Below, piece after piece: positions 18,353 to 28,288 of a stretch of DNA of 64,000 nt (its first letter is position 1; every line of letters begins with the position of its first letter). The notes under the pieces were generated by a model that did no database searches, was not told the origin of the DNA, and saw only the letters and a list, made by a program, of their open reading frames with translations. A program made the position numbers and the translations under genes. This DNA comes from Pedobacter sp. KBS0701 (lineage in GTDB: Bacteria; Bacteroidota; Bacteroidia; Sphingobacteriales; Sphingobacteriaceae), in the NCBI RefSeq assembly GCF_005938645.2, contig NZ_CP042171.1, positions 2,046,001 through 2,110,000 on the forward strand, in the 5' to 3' direction.

Positions 18353-20182
18353 ATGAATACATTTAAAATACTTTGTTTAACCCTGCCATTTGCACTTGCG
18401 ATACAATCCTCGCAGGCGCAGGATACCGTGCGTTATACAGGTAAAACTCTGGTTAATGCCGATTATCACCACGGGCAGCTTTCGCCGGTGATGGGCGTAC
18501 ACAGCATCCAAACGTTTAGGGCAAACCGCGAACACCCAGAACTTGCCGAAAACTTTGGCTGGACTTACAACCACGCACCAATGTTAGCCTATTGGAACAA
18601 CAAATTTTATATCGAATATTTAAGTGATCAAGTAGGCGAGAGCATCCCGCCAGGACAAACTTTAGTACAATCTTCAACAGATGGTTACACCTGGACCAAA
18701 CCTGAAGTGGTTTTCCCAATTTACCGCATTCCTGATGGAACGACAAAAGAGGGTAGAACCGATGTAGCGAAAGATTTGGATGCCGTGATGCACCAACGCA
18801 TGGGTTTTTATGTTTCTACCAAAAATATATTTCTGGTTCTGGGGTTTTATGCCATTAGTTTCGATGCAAAAGATGATCCGAACGACGGGCATGGAATCGG
18901 TAGGGCTGTAAGGGAGATTCAGGCCGATGGAAAATATGGTCCGATTTATTTTATCCATTACAATCCCGGTTATTCAGAGAAAAACACCAAATACCCGCTA
19001 TACACCAAAAGCAAAAGTAAAACTTTCATTGAAGCATGTAATGAATTGTTGTCAAATAGGTTAATGACGCAGCAATGGAATGAAGAAGCAGATAGAAAAG
19101 ATCCTTTAATTACCTTACAGAAACAATATAAAGCTTTCAGCTACTATCATTTACCAGATGGCAGAGTGGTGGGATTATGGAAAAATGCCCTAACCGCAAT
19201 CAGCACCGATAATGGCAAAAGCTGGCCTGAAAACGCTTCGCGTGCGCCTGGTTTTGTCAACAGCAATGCCAAAATCTGGGGGCAAAAAACTTCGGATGGC
19301 AATTATGCCACCGTATATAATCCTTCAGAATATAGATGGCCTTTAGCCATTTCGACCAGTAAAAATGGCCTGGATTATACCAATTTATTGTTGGTAAATG
19401 GCGAAATTACGCCGATGCGTTATGGCGGCAATTACAAGTCGTATGGTCCGCAATATGTGCGTGGCATTGAAGAAGGAAACGGAAAGCCGAAAGACGGTAA
19501 ATTATGGGTAACCTATAGTATGAACAAAGAAGATATCTGGATTTCTTCGGTTCCTGTGCCGGTTAATGATAAGGCAAAGCAGCATGTAAATGATGATTTC
19601 GGCAAATTATCAAAAGATAAAGCACTCGAAATGTGGAACATATACAGTCCGCTTTGGGCACCTGTAAAAGTTGAGGATGGAGCTTTAATCTTAAAAGATA
19701 AAGACCCATTTGATTATGCAAAAGCCGAAAGATTGTTTCCTGCATCCCGCAAAATCATTACTTCATTCTCGGTTACACCAAAGCAGAAGGACTTTGGATT
19801 ATTGGAAATTGAATTACAGGATGCAAAAGGAACCGCTACCGTTCGTTTGACTTTTGATAGCGCTGCAACGCTAAGTGCAAAAGCCGGAGCACGTTATAAA
19901 AATTTCATGAAGTACGATGCTGGCAAAAACTACGATATCAAACTGAAGTTAGATGCCTTTACGCGGTTCTATACGATTACTGTCAACGGAAAAGAGGTGC
20001 TGACCAGTTTGGCTTTCCAGCCTGTGGCCGATGTTTCACGTATTGTTTTCCGTACCGGCGATGTCCGCCGTTTTCCTGATATAGACACTCCAGCCGATCA
20101 GACTTATGATCTTAAAAATGCAGGGGAATCGACAAAAGAGGCAGTTTATTCAATTAAATATTTAAAAACGGAAAGGTTTTAG
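18353..20182 (+). CDS. Sialidase-like six-bladed propeller with C-terminal lectin-like domain
   Basis: This is a 609-residue exported protein with a signal peptide ending SQAQ at about residue 23. Residues of about 30-420 look like a six-bladed sialidase-type propeller with Asp-box-like repeats (QSSTDGYTWTKPEV, ISTDNGKSWPE, ISTSKNGLDYT). The last 180 residues form a concanavalin-like beta-sandwich (FGLLEIELQDAKGTATVRL). Proteins of this type are usually labelled exo-alpha-sialidase, but sialic acid is not expected in a plant pectin locus. An enzyme acting on another acidic or deoxy sugar is more likely. The next gene starts directly at the base after its stop. I do not recognise a characterised family member. 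Confidence 0.8.
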   Translation: MNTFKILCLTLPFALAIQSSQAQDTVRYTGKTLVNADYHHGQLSPVMGVHSIQTFRANREHPELAENFGWTYNHAPMLAYWNNKFYIEYLSDQVGESIPPGQTLVQSSTDGYTWTKPEVVFPIYRIPDGTTKEGRTDVAKDLDAVMHQRMGFYVSTKNIFLVLGFYAISFDAKDDPNDGHGIGRAVREIQADGKYGPIYFIHYNPGYSEKNTKYPLYTKSKSKTFIEACNELLSNRLMTQQWNEEADRKDPLITLQKQYKAFSYYHLPDGRVVGLWKNALTAISTDNGKSWPENASRAPGFVNSNAKIWGQKTSDGNYATVYNPSEYRWPLAISTSKNGLDYTNLLLVNGEITPMRYGGNYKSYGPQYVRGIEEGNGKPKDGKLWVTYSMNKEDIWISSVPVPVNDKAKQHVNDDFGKLSKDKALEMWNIYSPLWAPVKVEDGALILKDKDPFDYAKAERLFPASRKIITSFSVTPKQKDFGLLEIELQDAKGTATVRLTFDSAATLSAKAGARYKNFMKYDAGKNYDIKLKLDAFTRFYTITVNGKEVLTSLAFQPVADVSRIVFRTGDVRRFPDIDTPADQTYDLKNAGESTKEAVYSIKYLKTERF

Positions 20183-21697
20183 ATGCACAATTTTACTAGA
20201 AATATCGTCATTGCGAGTTTTCGATTTTTCATCGAAACGAAGCAATCTTTGCGTAAGGCTAAAAAGATTGCTTCGTCGTGCCTCCTCGCAATGACGATAA
20301 TTACTATTTTTTCCTTCACCGCCAACGCAAAAATCCTATTGCCACAAATTTTATCGAGCAATATGGTTTTGCAACGTGATAAACCCATTAATATCTGGGG
20401 TTACGCTGCTCCAAATGAAAAAGTAGAGGTTACTTTTGCGGGGCAGAGAAAAGAAGCAGTTACCGATAAAAGCGGAAACTGGTCGGTTATGTTAACACCT
20501 TTAAAAACATCAGCTAAACCACAATCGATGACGATTTCAGGTACAAACAAAATTGAATTAACCAATATTTTGGTTGGCGAAGTTTGGGTATGCTCCGGAC
20601 AATCAAATATGGAATATCAAATGCGAAAGCTGGCGAAAATTCCTAAGCCTAAGAATGAAAAACTGGGTTTCCCGTATGACGAAGTGGAAAAAGCTAAAAA
20701 TTTACAAATCAGGATTTTCCTGGTAAATCGCAAGCAATTAAGCAAACCTGATTCCACTCATAAAAGCTGGGCAGTGGCACAAGATTCAGCATTACGTGCT
20801 TTCTCGGCTGTAGGCTATTTCTTCGCTAAAGAAATTCAGGCGAAATTGGGTGTACCTGTTGGCATGATTTCTTCTGCCGTTTCTGGTAGCGCCATCGAAC
20901 CCTGGGTAGCACCAGAAGCTTTTGCACAGGAAACCTATTTTACAGACAAAAAAGTTAGCAATGACCCCGGAAAGTTTTATACACCAATGATTGAGCCGCT
21001 TGCGAAATTCAAAATCCGTGGTTTTTTATGGTATCAGGGCGAAACAAACTGTTTTTTGAATGAAAACATCAGTTATTCCTACAAATTAAAAACATTGGTA
21101 AACCTTTGGCGTAAAACCTGGGGCGAGCAGTTGCCTTTTTATTATGTGCAAATTGCTCCTTATGATTACAGTAAGCAAAAAAGCGATAAGATTATCTTAA
21201 CAGCTGACACAGAACCCAACTTTTGGGAGGCTCAACAGCAGCTTTTGCGCTTGCCAAATACCGGCATGATTTCCACTTCGGATTTGAATGATAACGGTGG
21301 AGATTTGCATCCAACCTATAAATGGGAAGTAGGCAGAAGATTAGCGCTATTGGCTTTAGGTAAAACCTACAACCAAAAAATAGATTTTTCAGGTCCCGTT
21401 TACAAAAGTATTTCTTTTGTTGGGGACAAGGCAACCCTGGATTTTGATTATTTGAAAACTGATCATTTATCTTCCATCACTGGATTTACAATTGCCGGAA
21501 AAGAGGGTAAATTCGTTAATGCTGAGGCTATTGTTAAAAATGGAAAAGTTGTTGTTTCAGCAAAAGAGATCGAAAACCCGGTAGCCGTGCGTTACAATTG
21601 GAGCGAAAATCCAACCGGAAATTTTTACAGTAATGGTTTACCCGCATTGCCATTCAGAACCGATAATCCGCTAACCAAACAATTTAAAACCAATTAA
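20183..21697 (+). CDS. SGNH-type sialate O-acetylesterase-like enzyme, repeat-derived signal peptide
   Basis: This 504-residue protein belongs to the sialate O-acetylesterase-like SGNH hydrolases, which here would remove acetyl groups from pectin. Seen motifs are the nucleophile block EVWVCSGQSNMEY, the WYQGETN block and the DLHPTYKWEVGRRLA block with the Asp and His. The start follows the previous stop directly. Bases 20206-20296, encoding residues of about 8-38, are a CGTCATTGCGAG palindromic repeat that is otherwise intergenic in this window. The signal peptide (basic KAKK, then SSCLLAMTIITIFSF, ending ANA|K) therefore takes its n-region and half its core from the repeat. A start at Met37 would leave no basic n-region. 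The stop overlaps the next start by one base. Confidence 0.88.
   Translation: MHNFTRNIVIASFRFFIETKQSLRKAKKIASSCLLAMTIITIFSFTANAKILLPQILSSNMVLQRDKPINIWGYAAPNEKVEVTFAGQRKEAVTDKSGNWSVMLTPLKTSAKPQSMTISGTNKIELTNILVGEVWVCSGQSNMEYQMRKLAKIPKPKNEKLGFPYDEVEKAKNLQIRIFLVNRKQLSKPDSTHKSWAVAQDSALRAFSAVGYFFAKEIQAKLGVPVGMISSAVSGSAIEPWVAPEAFAQETYFTDKKVSNDPGKFYTPMIEPLAKFKIRGFLWYQGETNCFLNENISYSYKLKTLVNLWRKTWGEQLPFYYVQIAPYDYSKQKSDKIILTADTEPNFWEAQQQLLRLPNTGMISTSDLNDNGGDLHPTYKWEVGRRLALLALGKTYNQKIDFSGPVYKSISFVGDKATLDFDYLKTDHLSSITGFTIAGKEGKFVNAEAIVKNGKVVVSAKEIENPVAVRYNWSENPTGNFYSNGLPALPFRTDNPLTKQFKTN
20206..20296. repeat. Palindromic repeat (CGTCATTGCGAG subtype) inside a coding region
   Basis: The ends are CGTCATTGCGAG and CTCGCAATGACG; internal arms are GAAGCAATCTTTGCG and AAGATTGCTTCGTCG. 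It is in frame in the N-terminus of the esterase gene. Same-subtype copies lie at 35734 and 44978. Confidence 0.9.
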
Positions 21698-24471
21698 TGA
21701 GACTCAGATTTATACTTTTCTGGTGTTTAACAATAATGTTCTGTAGCGTAAAGGCACAGCAAACAGAAAAACTATATCTATCCGGAACAGGGAACGACAA
21801 TACCGTTAACTGGGATTTCTTTTGTACCGCCGGTGCTAATTCGGGCAAGTGGACAACCATTCCAGTACCTTCGAACTGGGAATTACAGGGTTTCGGAAAA
21901 TACAATTACGGTTTCAATAAAGAAGAGAATAAAGGCAAAGAACAAGGACTTTATAAATACAGTTTTAAAGTTCCTACCCAATGGAAAAACAGGAAAATCA
22001 ATATTGTTTTTGAGGGGTCGATGACTGATACCGAAGTAAAAATAAATGGAAAATCAGCCGGAGAAATACACCAGGGATCTTTTTATGTTTTCAGATATGA
22101 TATTTCGAAATTAATAAAACTTGGAGGCGATAATTTACTAGAAGTGAAAGTATCCAAGCATTCTGCCAATCAATCTGTTAACGAAGCCGAACGTAAAGCT
22201 GATTTCTGGATTTTTGGTGGTATTTTCAGACCTGTTTATCTTGAATCGGTACCTTTAACACATATCGATAGAATTCAGATTGATGCCAAAGCCAATGGAA
22301 ATTTCGATGCGAAATTAGCTTACACTGGAGATGCGGATAAAGTTGAAGTAGAACTTTTTACGAAAGATGGAAAACGTTTTGGCGATAGGTTTAACACTTC
22401 AATAAAAAAGGGAGCTCAAAATATTACTCTTGACCATCAGTTTTCTAATCCTGAATTATGGTCAACGGAATTTCCAAATCTTTATACTGCTCAATTTACA
22501 TTGATCAAAAATGGAAAGGAAATTCATCAGCTTTCTAAAAAAATAGGTTTCAGAACCGTTGAAGTAAAAGAACGTGATGGTGTTTATATCAACGGAGTGA
22601 AAATGAAATTTAAAGGCGTAAACCGTCACTCTTTTTATCCATCATCAGGCCGTACTACGAGTAAAAAAATCAGCATTGCCGATGTATTATTGATGAAAGA
22701 AATGAACATGAATGCCGTTCGGATGTCGCATTATCCTCCTGATGGTCATTTTTTGGATGTTTGCGATTCGCTGGGATTGTTTGTAATGGACGAGCTGGCT
22801 GGCTGGCATGGCACCTACGATACGCCAACGGGTACCAAATTGATGAAAGAAATGATGTTGAATGACGAAAACCATCCTTCGATTATCTTTTGGGCAAATG
22901 GAAATGAAGGTGGACATAACCGGGAACTGGATCATCTTTTTGCTGAAGAAGATATACAAAAGCGCCCATTAATTCATCCCTGGGAGGTTTTTGGCGGTTT
23001 CGAAACCACACATTACCGCGAATTTAATTACGGAATTGGTAACTACGATCACGGACATAAAATTTTAATGCCTACCGAATTTCTGCATGGCATGTGGGAT
23101 GGAGGTCATGGTGCAGGGATCGAAGATTACTGGAATGCCATGTGGAACAATCCACTTTCGGCAGGTGGTTTTCTTTGGGATTTCGCCGACCAGGGGGTAG
23201 TGCGTACCGATAAAAACGGCGAACTGGATACTGATGGTAATCATGGCCCTGATGGGATTGTTGGTCCATACCACGAAAAAGAAGGCAGTTTTTACACCAT
23301 TAAAGAAGTTTGGAGTCCGGTTTTTGTAGAAAAAAGAGAAATGACCGCTGGATTTGATGGTTCATTCCTGCTCGAAAACCGTTATGCTTTCACTAATCTT
23401 AATCAATGTACATTCAGCTGGAAATTGAAAAAACTAAAAGCAGGTGAGGATGCTGAATTCAAAACAGGAAAAGCGGATGCGCCAGATATCAAACCTTTTG
23501 AAAAAGGAAAATTAAAAATCAATCTTCCTGCTGATTGGAGAAATTTTGATGCACTTTACCTTACCGTAAACGGACCAGATGGCAAAGAATTATTTACCTG
23601 GAGTTTCCCAATTGCCTTGCCAAAGGATGATGCAGAGAAATTGGTGGTAAAAACCGGAACTTCAAAAGTAAAATCCTGGGATACAGGAGAGACGTTCTGG
23701 ATTTCTGTAAATGATTTGACATTTACAATAAATCAACATGATGGAATGTTGGAGAAAGTTACAAATTCTAAAGGCGTAATTCCTTTTTCTAATGGTCCTA
23801 TTTTACAAGATGCCGTAAATAACTTTAAAAATTTTACAGCTAAAATGGATGGAGAAAATTTGGTTATTGAATCAAAATTCGATAAAAAAGAAAGTTGGAA
23901 TACCTTACAATGGACCATTTACCCATCAGGTTGGTTAAAAATGGAAGTAAAATATTTTCCTTCAGCTTACTTTACCACTTTCGTAGGCCTTAATTTTTCT
24001 TATCCGGAGACTGAAATCAAAGCAGTGGAATATAAAGGAAACGGTCCGTACCGTGTTTGGAAAAACAGAATGAAAGGTACCCAATTCGGGATCTGGAAAA
24101 AGGATTACAACAACTCGGCTACTGGCGAGGCGCCCTGGCAATATCCCGAGTTTAAAGGTTATTATTCGAACATGTACTGGTGCGAATTTATTGGCAAACA
24201 GCAATCTTTTAAAGTGGTAACCGATCGTGAAGATGTGTTTTTGAGGTTATTCACGCCAAAAAAATCAAAAGATACCGAATATGATAACATGAATCCGACC
24301 TTTCCGAACGGTGATATTTCTTTTATGAATGGCATTTCGGCAATTGGCACTAAAACACAGAAACCAGAAACCACCGGACCAATGGGAATGAAACATGTAT
24401 TTTATGATTTTGATAAAGACCCGACCAGGGCATTGAATATGACGCTGTATTTTGATTTTTCGGGGTTGTAG
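21697..24471 (+). CDS. GH2 family exported glycosidase (beta-galactosidase type)
   Basis: This 924-residue protein has the GH2 order of sugar-binding sandwich (IPVPSNWELQGFGKYNYG), immunoglobulin-like domain and TIM barrel. The acid/base is Glu404 in FWANGNEGGHN and the likely nucleophile is Glu461 in LMPTEFLHG. The GH2 entry motif GVNRHSFYPSSG is at about residues 308-319. The signal peptide ends near VKAQ (about residue 20). The start overlaps the SGNH stop by one base, which indicates translational coupling. GH2 members act as beta-galactosidases, beta-glucuronidases or related enzymes; the nucleophile context (TEFLHG) does not settle which. Action on beta-linked Gal or GlcA in pectin side chains is inferred. 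Confidence 0.92.
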   Translation: MRLRFILFWCLTIMFCSVKAQQTEKLYLSGTGNDNTVNWDFFCTAGANSGKWTTIPVPSNWELQGFGKYNYGFNKEENKGKEQGLYKYSFKVPTQWKNRKINIVFEGSMTDTEVKINGKSAGEIHQGSFYVFRYDISKLIKLGGDNLLEVKVSKHSANQSVNEAERKADFWIFGGIFRPVYLESVPLTHIDRIQIDAKANGNFDAKLAYTGDADKVEVELFTKDGKRFGDRFNTSIKKGAQNITLDHQFSNPELWSTEFPNLYTAQFTLIKNGKEIHQLSKKIGFRTVEVKERDGVYINGVKMKFKGVNRHSFYPSSGRTTSKKISIADVLLMKEMNMNAVRMSHYPPDGHFLDVCDSLGLFVMDELAGWHGTYDTPTGTKLMKEMMLNDENHPSIIFWANGNEGGHNRELDHLFAEEDIQKRPLIHPWEVFGGFETTHYREFNYGIGNYDHGHKILMPTEFLHGMWDGGHGAGIEDYWNAMWNNPLSAGGFLWDFADQGVVRTDKNGELDTDGNHGPDGIVGPYHEKEGSFYTIKEVWSPVFVEKREMTAGFDGSFLLENRYAFTNLNQCTFSWKLKKLKAGEDAEFKTGKADAPDIKPFEKGKLKINLPADWRNFDALYLTVNGPDGKELFTWSFPIALPKDDAEKLVVKTGTSKVKSWDTGETFWISVNDLTFTINQHDGMLEKVTNSKGVIPFSNGPILQDAVNNFKNFTAKMDGENLVIESKFDKKESWNTLQWTIYPSGWLKMEVKYFPSAYFTTFVGLNFSYPETEIKAVEYKGNGPYRVWKNRMKGTQFGIWKKDYNNSATGEAPWQYPEFKGYYSNMYWCEFIGKQQSFKVVTDREDVFLRLFTPKKSKDTEYDNMNPTFPNGDISFMNGISAIGTKTQKPETTGPMGMKHVFYDFDKDPTRALNMTLYFDFSGL

Positions 24472-24520
24472 ATTAACCGCAAAGAACGCTAAGTCTTCGC
24501 AAAATAAAGAAGAAAAAATA

Positions 24521-24590
24521 GCCCGCAGATAAGGCGGATTTACGCAGATGAGGGAATCGTTGGTCTGCGGAAATCTCCGAAATCAGCGGG
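24521..24590. repeat. Imperfect inverted repeat (CCCGCAGAT subtype)
   Basis: CCCGCAGATAAGGCGGATTT and its partner ending GAAATCAGCGGG are imperfect inverted copies around TACGCAGATG and TCTGCGGAAATC. The words resemble those before the symporter (35859) and second GH78 (37612). It lies in the 164-base gap before the first GH78 gene. Confidence 0.65.
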
Positions 24591-24635
24591 AGCAAATAAA
24601 GAATAACTAAGTAAGTGTAATCAACCTGGAAGTGA

Positions 24636-27374
24636 ATGAACATTAAAACCTACATATCGATCATCAGCATTTGCTTACTACCCTTTTCAAAAGTGGTGGC
24701 ACAAATTGCTTTGCAGCATACCACCTGCGAGATGCTCGAAAATCCTTTGGGAATCGATGTTCAAAAACCCAGGTTTGCCTGGCATATCATTTCCAAAGAG
24801 CGTAATGTAATACAAACCGCTTATCAGATTTTGGTTGCTTCATCTGCGGAAAAGTTAAAGGCAAATGAAGGCGATATATGGGATTCTGGCAAAGTAAATT
24901 CATCAGAATCAATTCATATTAATTATAATGGAAAACCACTCAATAGCAGGCAAAAAGCATATTGGAAAGTAAAAACCTGGACTAATGTGGGACAAAGTGA
25001 ATGGTCGGCAAACAACTATTTTTCGATGGGTTTGCTTTATTATAAAGATTGGCCCAAAGGATGGATTGGTTTCGACAGGGCTTTTCCGTGGGATAATATT
25101 AAAACAGATTCGCGTTTATCAGCCAGGTATTTCAGGAAAGAATTTCAGAGCACCAAACAGATCAAATCTGCCACGGCGTCGATTATTGGTTTAGGTTTAT
25201 ATGAACTTTATATCAATGGTAAAAAAGTAGGAGAAGACGTCTTGTCGCCATCGCCAACCGATTACACCAAAAATGTAAAGTATAATACCTATGATGTAAC
25301 CAATTATATTCAGAATGGTAAAAATGCAATCGGTACAATTTTGGGTAATGGCCGGTTTTTCGCCATGCGGCAAAATGAAAAACCATATAAAATCAAAACA
25401 TTTGGCTTCCCGAAAATGCTGCTGAACATCAATATTATATACACCGATGGGACTACAGCCAATATTGATACCGATGATAGCTGGAAAGGCACCGCCGATG
25501 GACCAATCAGGGCCAATAACGAATACGATGGAGAAGAATATGATGCCACAAAAGAAGCAACTGGCTGGAACAAAATTGGTTTCGACGATAGTAAATGGAC
25601 AAAAGCCGAATTTGTGCAGGAGCCAACAGGAACCATTGAAGCGCAGATGAACGAAAATATGAGGGTAATGAATACACTAAAACCGGTTTCAATTTCAAAA
25701 TTAGCCGGTGGAAGGTATATCCTCGACATGGGGCAAAATATGGTGGGTTGGTTGCAAATTAAGATAAAAGGGGCAAAAGGAAAACAGATTAAACTGCGCT
25801 TTGCAGAATCGTTACAGGAGAATGGTGAGCTTTTCACCGCAAATCTCCGCAATGCCAAATGCACCGATTTATATACCTTAAAAGGGGGAGAAACGGAAAC
25901 CTGGGAACCTACTTTTAGTTACCGCGGGTTCAGGTATGTGGAGCTTTCGGGATATAGTTATGAACCCTCTATAAATGATTTCGCAGGAAAAATGATTTAC
26001 GATAACATCAAAACGATCGGAACCTTCGAAACTTCAGATGCGTTAACGAACCAGATTTTTAAGAATGCCTGGTGGGGAATTGCAGGCAGTTATAAAGGCA
26101 TTCCGGTTGATTGTCCGCAACGTAACGAGCGTATGCCCTGGCTAGGCGATAGGGGTGCGGTAGCTTACGGAGAAAATTTCGTTTTTGATAACGGCAGGTT
26201 TTATGCAAAATGGCTGCAGGATATCCGGAATTCGCAAAAAGAAGATGGTGCTATTCCTGATGTTGCGCCTGCATTTTGGAGGTATTACAGTGATAACATG
26301 ACCTGGCCCGGGGCCATGCTTTTGGTTACAGAAATGCTGTATAAACAAACGGGCGATGTTGCTGCTGTTCGCGATAATTATCCGGCAATGAAAAAGTGGT
26401 TGGCTTACATGCAAGATCGCTACATGAAAGATTACATCCTCACCAAAGACAGTTATGGCGATTGGTGTATGCCACCAGTTACCATTGAGTTTGGAAGAGG
26501 AAAGAGTGCCGATAAAAAATACCCATCCGAGTTAATTTCTACGGCTTATTATTATCATTTTACCCAGTTGATGATCCAGTTTGGGAAAGCTATCGGCAAC
26601 GAAGAAGATGTAAAAAACTATGAGCTTTTGGGGAATCAGATCAAAGATGCTTTCAACCAAAAATATTATAACAAAGAAGGCTATTATGCTTCAAATGCAT
26701 TCACTGATAACATCATTCCGCTTTATTTCGGGATGGTTCCTCAAAATAAAGTAGAGACCGTTTTTAAAAACATCACGAACACAGTCGAAGTAACCAATAA
26801 AGGACATTTAAGCAATGGGTTGGTGGGTATTCAGTGGCTAATGCGCTGTTTGAACGATTATGGCAGACCAGATTTAGCATATACAGTGGCCACACAAAAA
26901 ACTTATCCTGGCTGGGGTTACATGGTCGAAAATGGTGCCACTACGATCTGGGAATTGTGGAATGGAAATACCGCCGACCCAAAAATGAATTCCCAAAACC
27001 ATGTGATGATGTTGGGTGATTTATTAATCTGGTATTACGAAAACCTGGCTGGAATCAAATCTGAAAGTGCTGCTTTCAAAAAGATTACGATGAAACCTGA
27101 AATGATTAACGGCTTAAATTCTGTAAATGCAAGCTATAATTCGGTTTATGGCCTGATAAAAAGTAGTTATACCAAAACAGCAGATCAATTTAAATGGAAT
27201 GTAACCATACCCGCAAATACAACGGCAATGGTGTATATTCCTGCAAATAGTAGAAGTGAAGTTTCAGAAAAGATAAAATCAGTTAAAGATTTAAAATTTA
27301 TAAAAATGGAAAACAATAGAGCCGTTTATGAAATTGGCTCGGGAGATTATGCTTTTGTGGTGGAGAAGAAATAA
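24636..27374 (+). CDS. GH78 alpha-L-rhamnosidase (first)
   Basis: This 912-residue exported enzyme shows the complete GH78 plan: N-terminal sandwich (CEMLENPLGIDVQKPRFAW), carbohydrate-binding domain (ASIIGLGLYELYINGKKVG), (alpha/alpha)6 barrel and C-terminal sandwich. The GH78 active-site block is VDCPQRNERMPWLGD at about residues 491-504, and GATTIWELWNG provides the late acidic residue. The signal peptide ends VVAQ at about residue 22. Family members hydrolyse terminal alpha-L-rhamnose by inversion, which fits rhamnogalacturonan backbone or side chains. It shares its N-terminal layout with the GH78 at 41048 more than with the shorter one at 37688. Confidence 0.95.
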   Translation: MNIKTYISIISICLLPFSKVVAQIALQHTTCEMLENPLGIDVQKPRFAWHIISKERNVIQTAYQILVASSAEKLKANEGDIWDSGKVNSSESIHINYNGKPLNSRQKAYWKVKTWTNVGQSEWSANNYFSMGLLYYKDWPKGWIGFDRAFPWDNIKTDSRLSARYFRKEFQSTKQIKSATASIIGLGLYELYINGKKVGEDVLSPSPTDYTKNVKYNTYDVTNYIQNGKNAIGTILGNGRFFAMRQNEKPYKIKTFGFPKMLLNINIIYTDGTTANIDTDDSWKGTADGPIRANNEYDGEEYDATKEATGWNKIGFDDSKWTKAEFVQEPTGTIEAQMNENMRVMNTLKPVSISKLAGGRYILDMGQNMVGWLQIKIKGAKGKQIKLRFAESLQENGELFTANLRNAKCTDLYTLKGGETETWEPTFSYRGFRYVELSGYSYEPSINDFAGKMIYDNIKTIGTFETSDALTNQIFKNAWWGIAGSYKGIPVDCPQRNERMPWLGDRGAVAYGENFVFDNGRFYAKWLQDIRNSQKEDGAIPDVAPAFWRYYSDNMTWPGAMLLVTEMLYKQTGDVAAVRDNYPAMKKWLAYMQDRYMKDYILTKDSYGDWCMPPVTIEFGRGKSADKKYPSELISTAYYYHFTQLMIQFGKAIGNEEDVKNYELLGNQIKDAFNQKYYNKEGYYASNAFTDNIIPLYFGMVPQNKVETVFKNITNTVEVTNKGHLSNGLVGIQWLMRCLNDYGRPDLAYTVATQKTYPGWGYMVENGATTIWELWNGNTADPKMNSQNHVMMLGDLLIWYYENLAGIKSESAAFKKITMKPEMINGLNSVNASYNSVYGLIKSSYTKTADQFKWNVTIPANTTAMVYIPANSRSEVSEKIKSVKDLKFIKMENNRAVYEIGSGDYAFVVEKK

Positions 27375-27378
27375 AATA

Positions 27379-27452
27379 ATGGTTCGTGGCGACACTAACC
27401 ATGGCGAAAGACGATTACAGGTACAAGCCTCGGTTTGTGTCTTCACAAACCG
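27379..27452. repeat. Pair of GGTT-GTG / CAC-AACC hairpins
   Basis: There are two hairpins: ATGGTTCGTGGCGACACTAA plus CCAT (27379-27402) and CGGTTTGTG-TCTT-CACAAACCG (27431-27452, perfect 9-bp stem). Relatives lie at 47707-47809. No T tract follows. Confidence 0.75.
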
Positions 27453-27474
27453 AAACAGAAATTAAAATACAATT

Positions 27475-28134
27475 ATGAGAAAATTTTTTAAACCATTTAT
27501 GCTGCTGACGTTACTACTAAGCACAGTAAATACTTTCAGTCAAACCAAAGATGTTATGGTACCCGAAGAAATTTTAACCAAGGCAAAAGAATGGGTGGCT
27601 GCATTGAATTTAACCGATGCTACTAAAAAATCTGCGGTAGAAAATACCATTATGGTTCATTTAACCACCGTTAGAGATTGGCACAACGATCATCCATCTT
27701 CAACTGTTCCTGATGGAATTAATCCGGTTACAGGAAACAAATTAAGCGATCTGGATAAACAAATTATTGCCGATTCTGCCATGCCTTCAACTGTGCATCA
27801 AGCTTTAATAAACGACTTAAGAAAAAACCTCACACCAGAACAGCTGGAAACCATTCTGGATAAATACACCATCGGAAAGGTTGCTTTTACGATGAAAGGT
27901 TATAAAGCAATCGTTCCTGATTTAACGGCAGATGAAGAAGCAAAAATTTTATCTTTCTTAAAACAGGCCCGTGAGCAAGCTATAGATTATAAAAGTATGA
28001 AAGAAATTTCTGCAATTTTCGAAATTTACAAAACCAAATCAGAACAATTACTCAATAACAATGGACGCAGCTGGAGAGCGCTTTACAGTGCGTATACTAA
28101 AAAAATAAAAGAGGAGAAAGCAGCTAAACAGTAG
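27475..28134 (+). CDS. DUF3826-type small exported protein
   Basis: This 219-residue protein has a signal peptide (ending TFSQ at about residue 22) and an all-helical mature part with conserved-looking words TTVRDWHNDHPSS, YTIGKVAFTMKGYKAIVPDLT and SWRALYSAYTKKIKEE. It looks like the DUF3826 family, which recurs in Bacteroidetes pectin loci next to rhamnogalacturonan enzymes, although this is from recall. No catalytic motif is evident. The His/Asp-rich loop RDWHNDHP could bind metal. It lies between GH78 and the sialidase-like gene, in the same direction. A structural or accessory role in the periplasm is inferred only from the signal peptide and context. Confidence 0.85.
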   Translation: MRKFFKPFMLLTLLLSTVNTFSQTKDVMVPEEILTKAKEWVAALNLTDATKKSAVENTIMVHLTTVRDWHNDHPSSTVPDGINPVTGNKLSDLDKQIIADSAMPSTVHQALINDLRKNLTPEQLETILDKYTIGKVAFTMKGYKAIVPDLTADEEAKILSFLKQAREQAIDYKSMKEISAIFEIYKTKSEQLLNNNGRSWRALYSAYTKKIKEEKAAKQ

Positions 28135-28153
28135 GCAGTTTATTTAGCCAAAT

Positions 28154-28262
28154 CGTCATTCCCGCGCAGGCGGGAACCACGCAGTGCTCAGCGAAGCTAA
28201 TCTTAAAGCAAAGGATATGCAGTGCTAATGCAGTAGGATTCCCAGTCAAGCTGGGAATGACG
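28154..28262. repeat. Palindromic intergenic repeat, CATTCCCGCG subtype
   Basis: It begins CGTCATTCCCGCGCAGGCGG and ends AGCTGGGAATGACG. Same-subtype copies are at 37534, 47591 and 50142. Confidence 0.85.
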
Positions 28263-28288
28263 CCAGCGGGTAGATTAATGAAATAATT

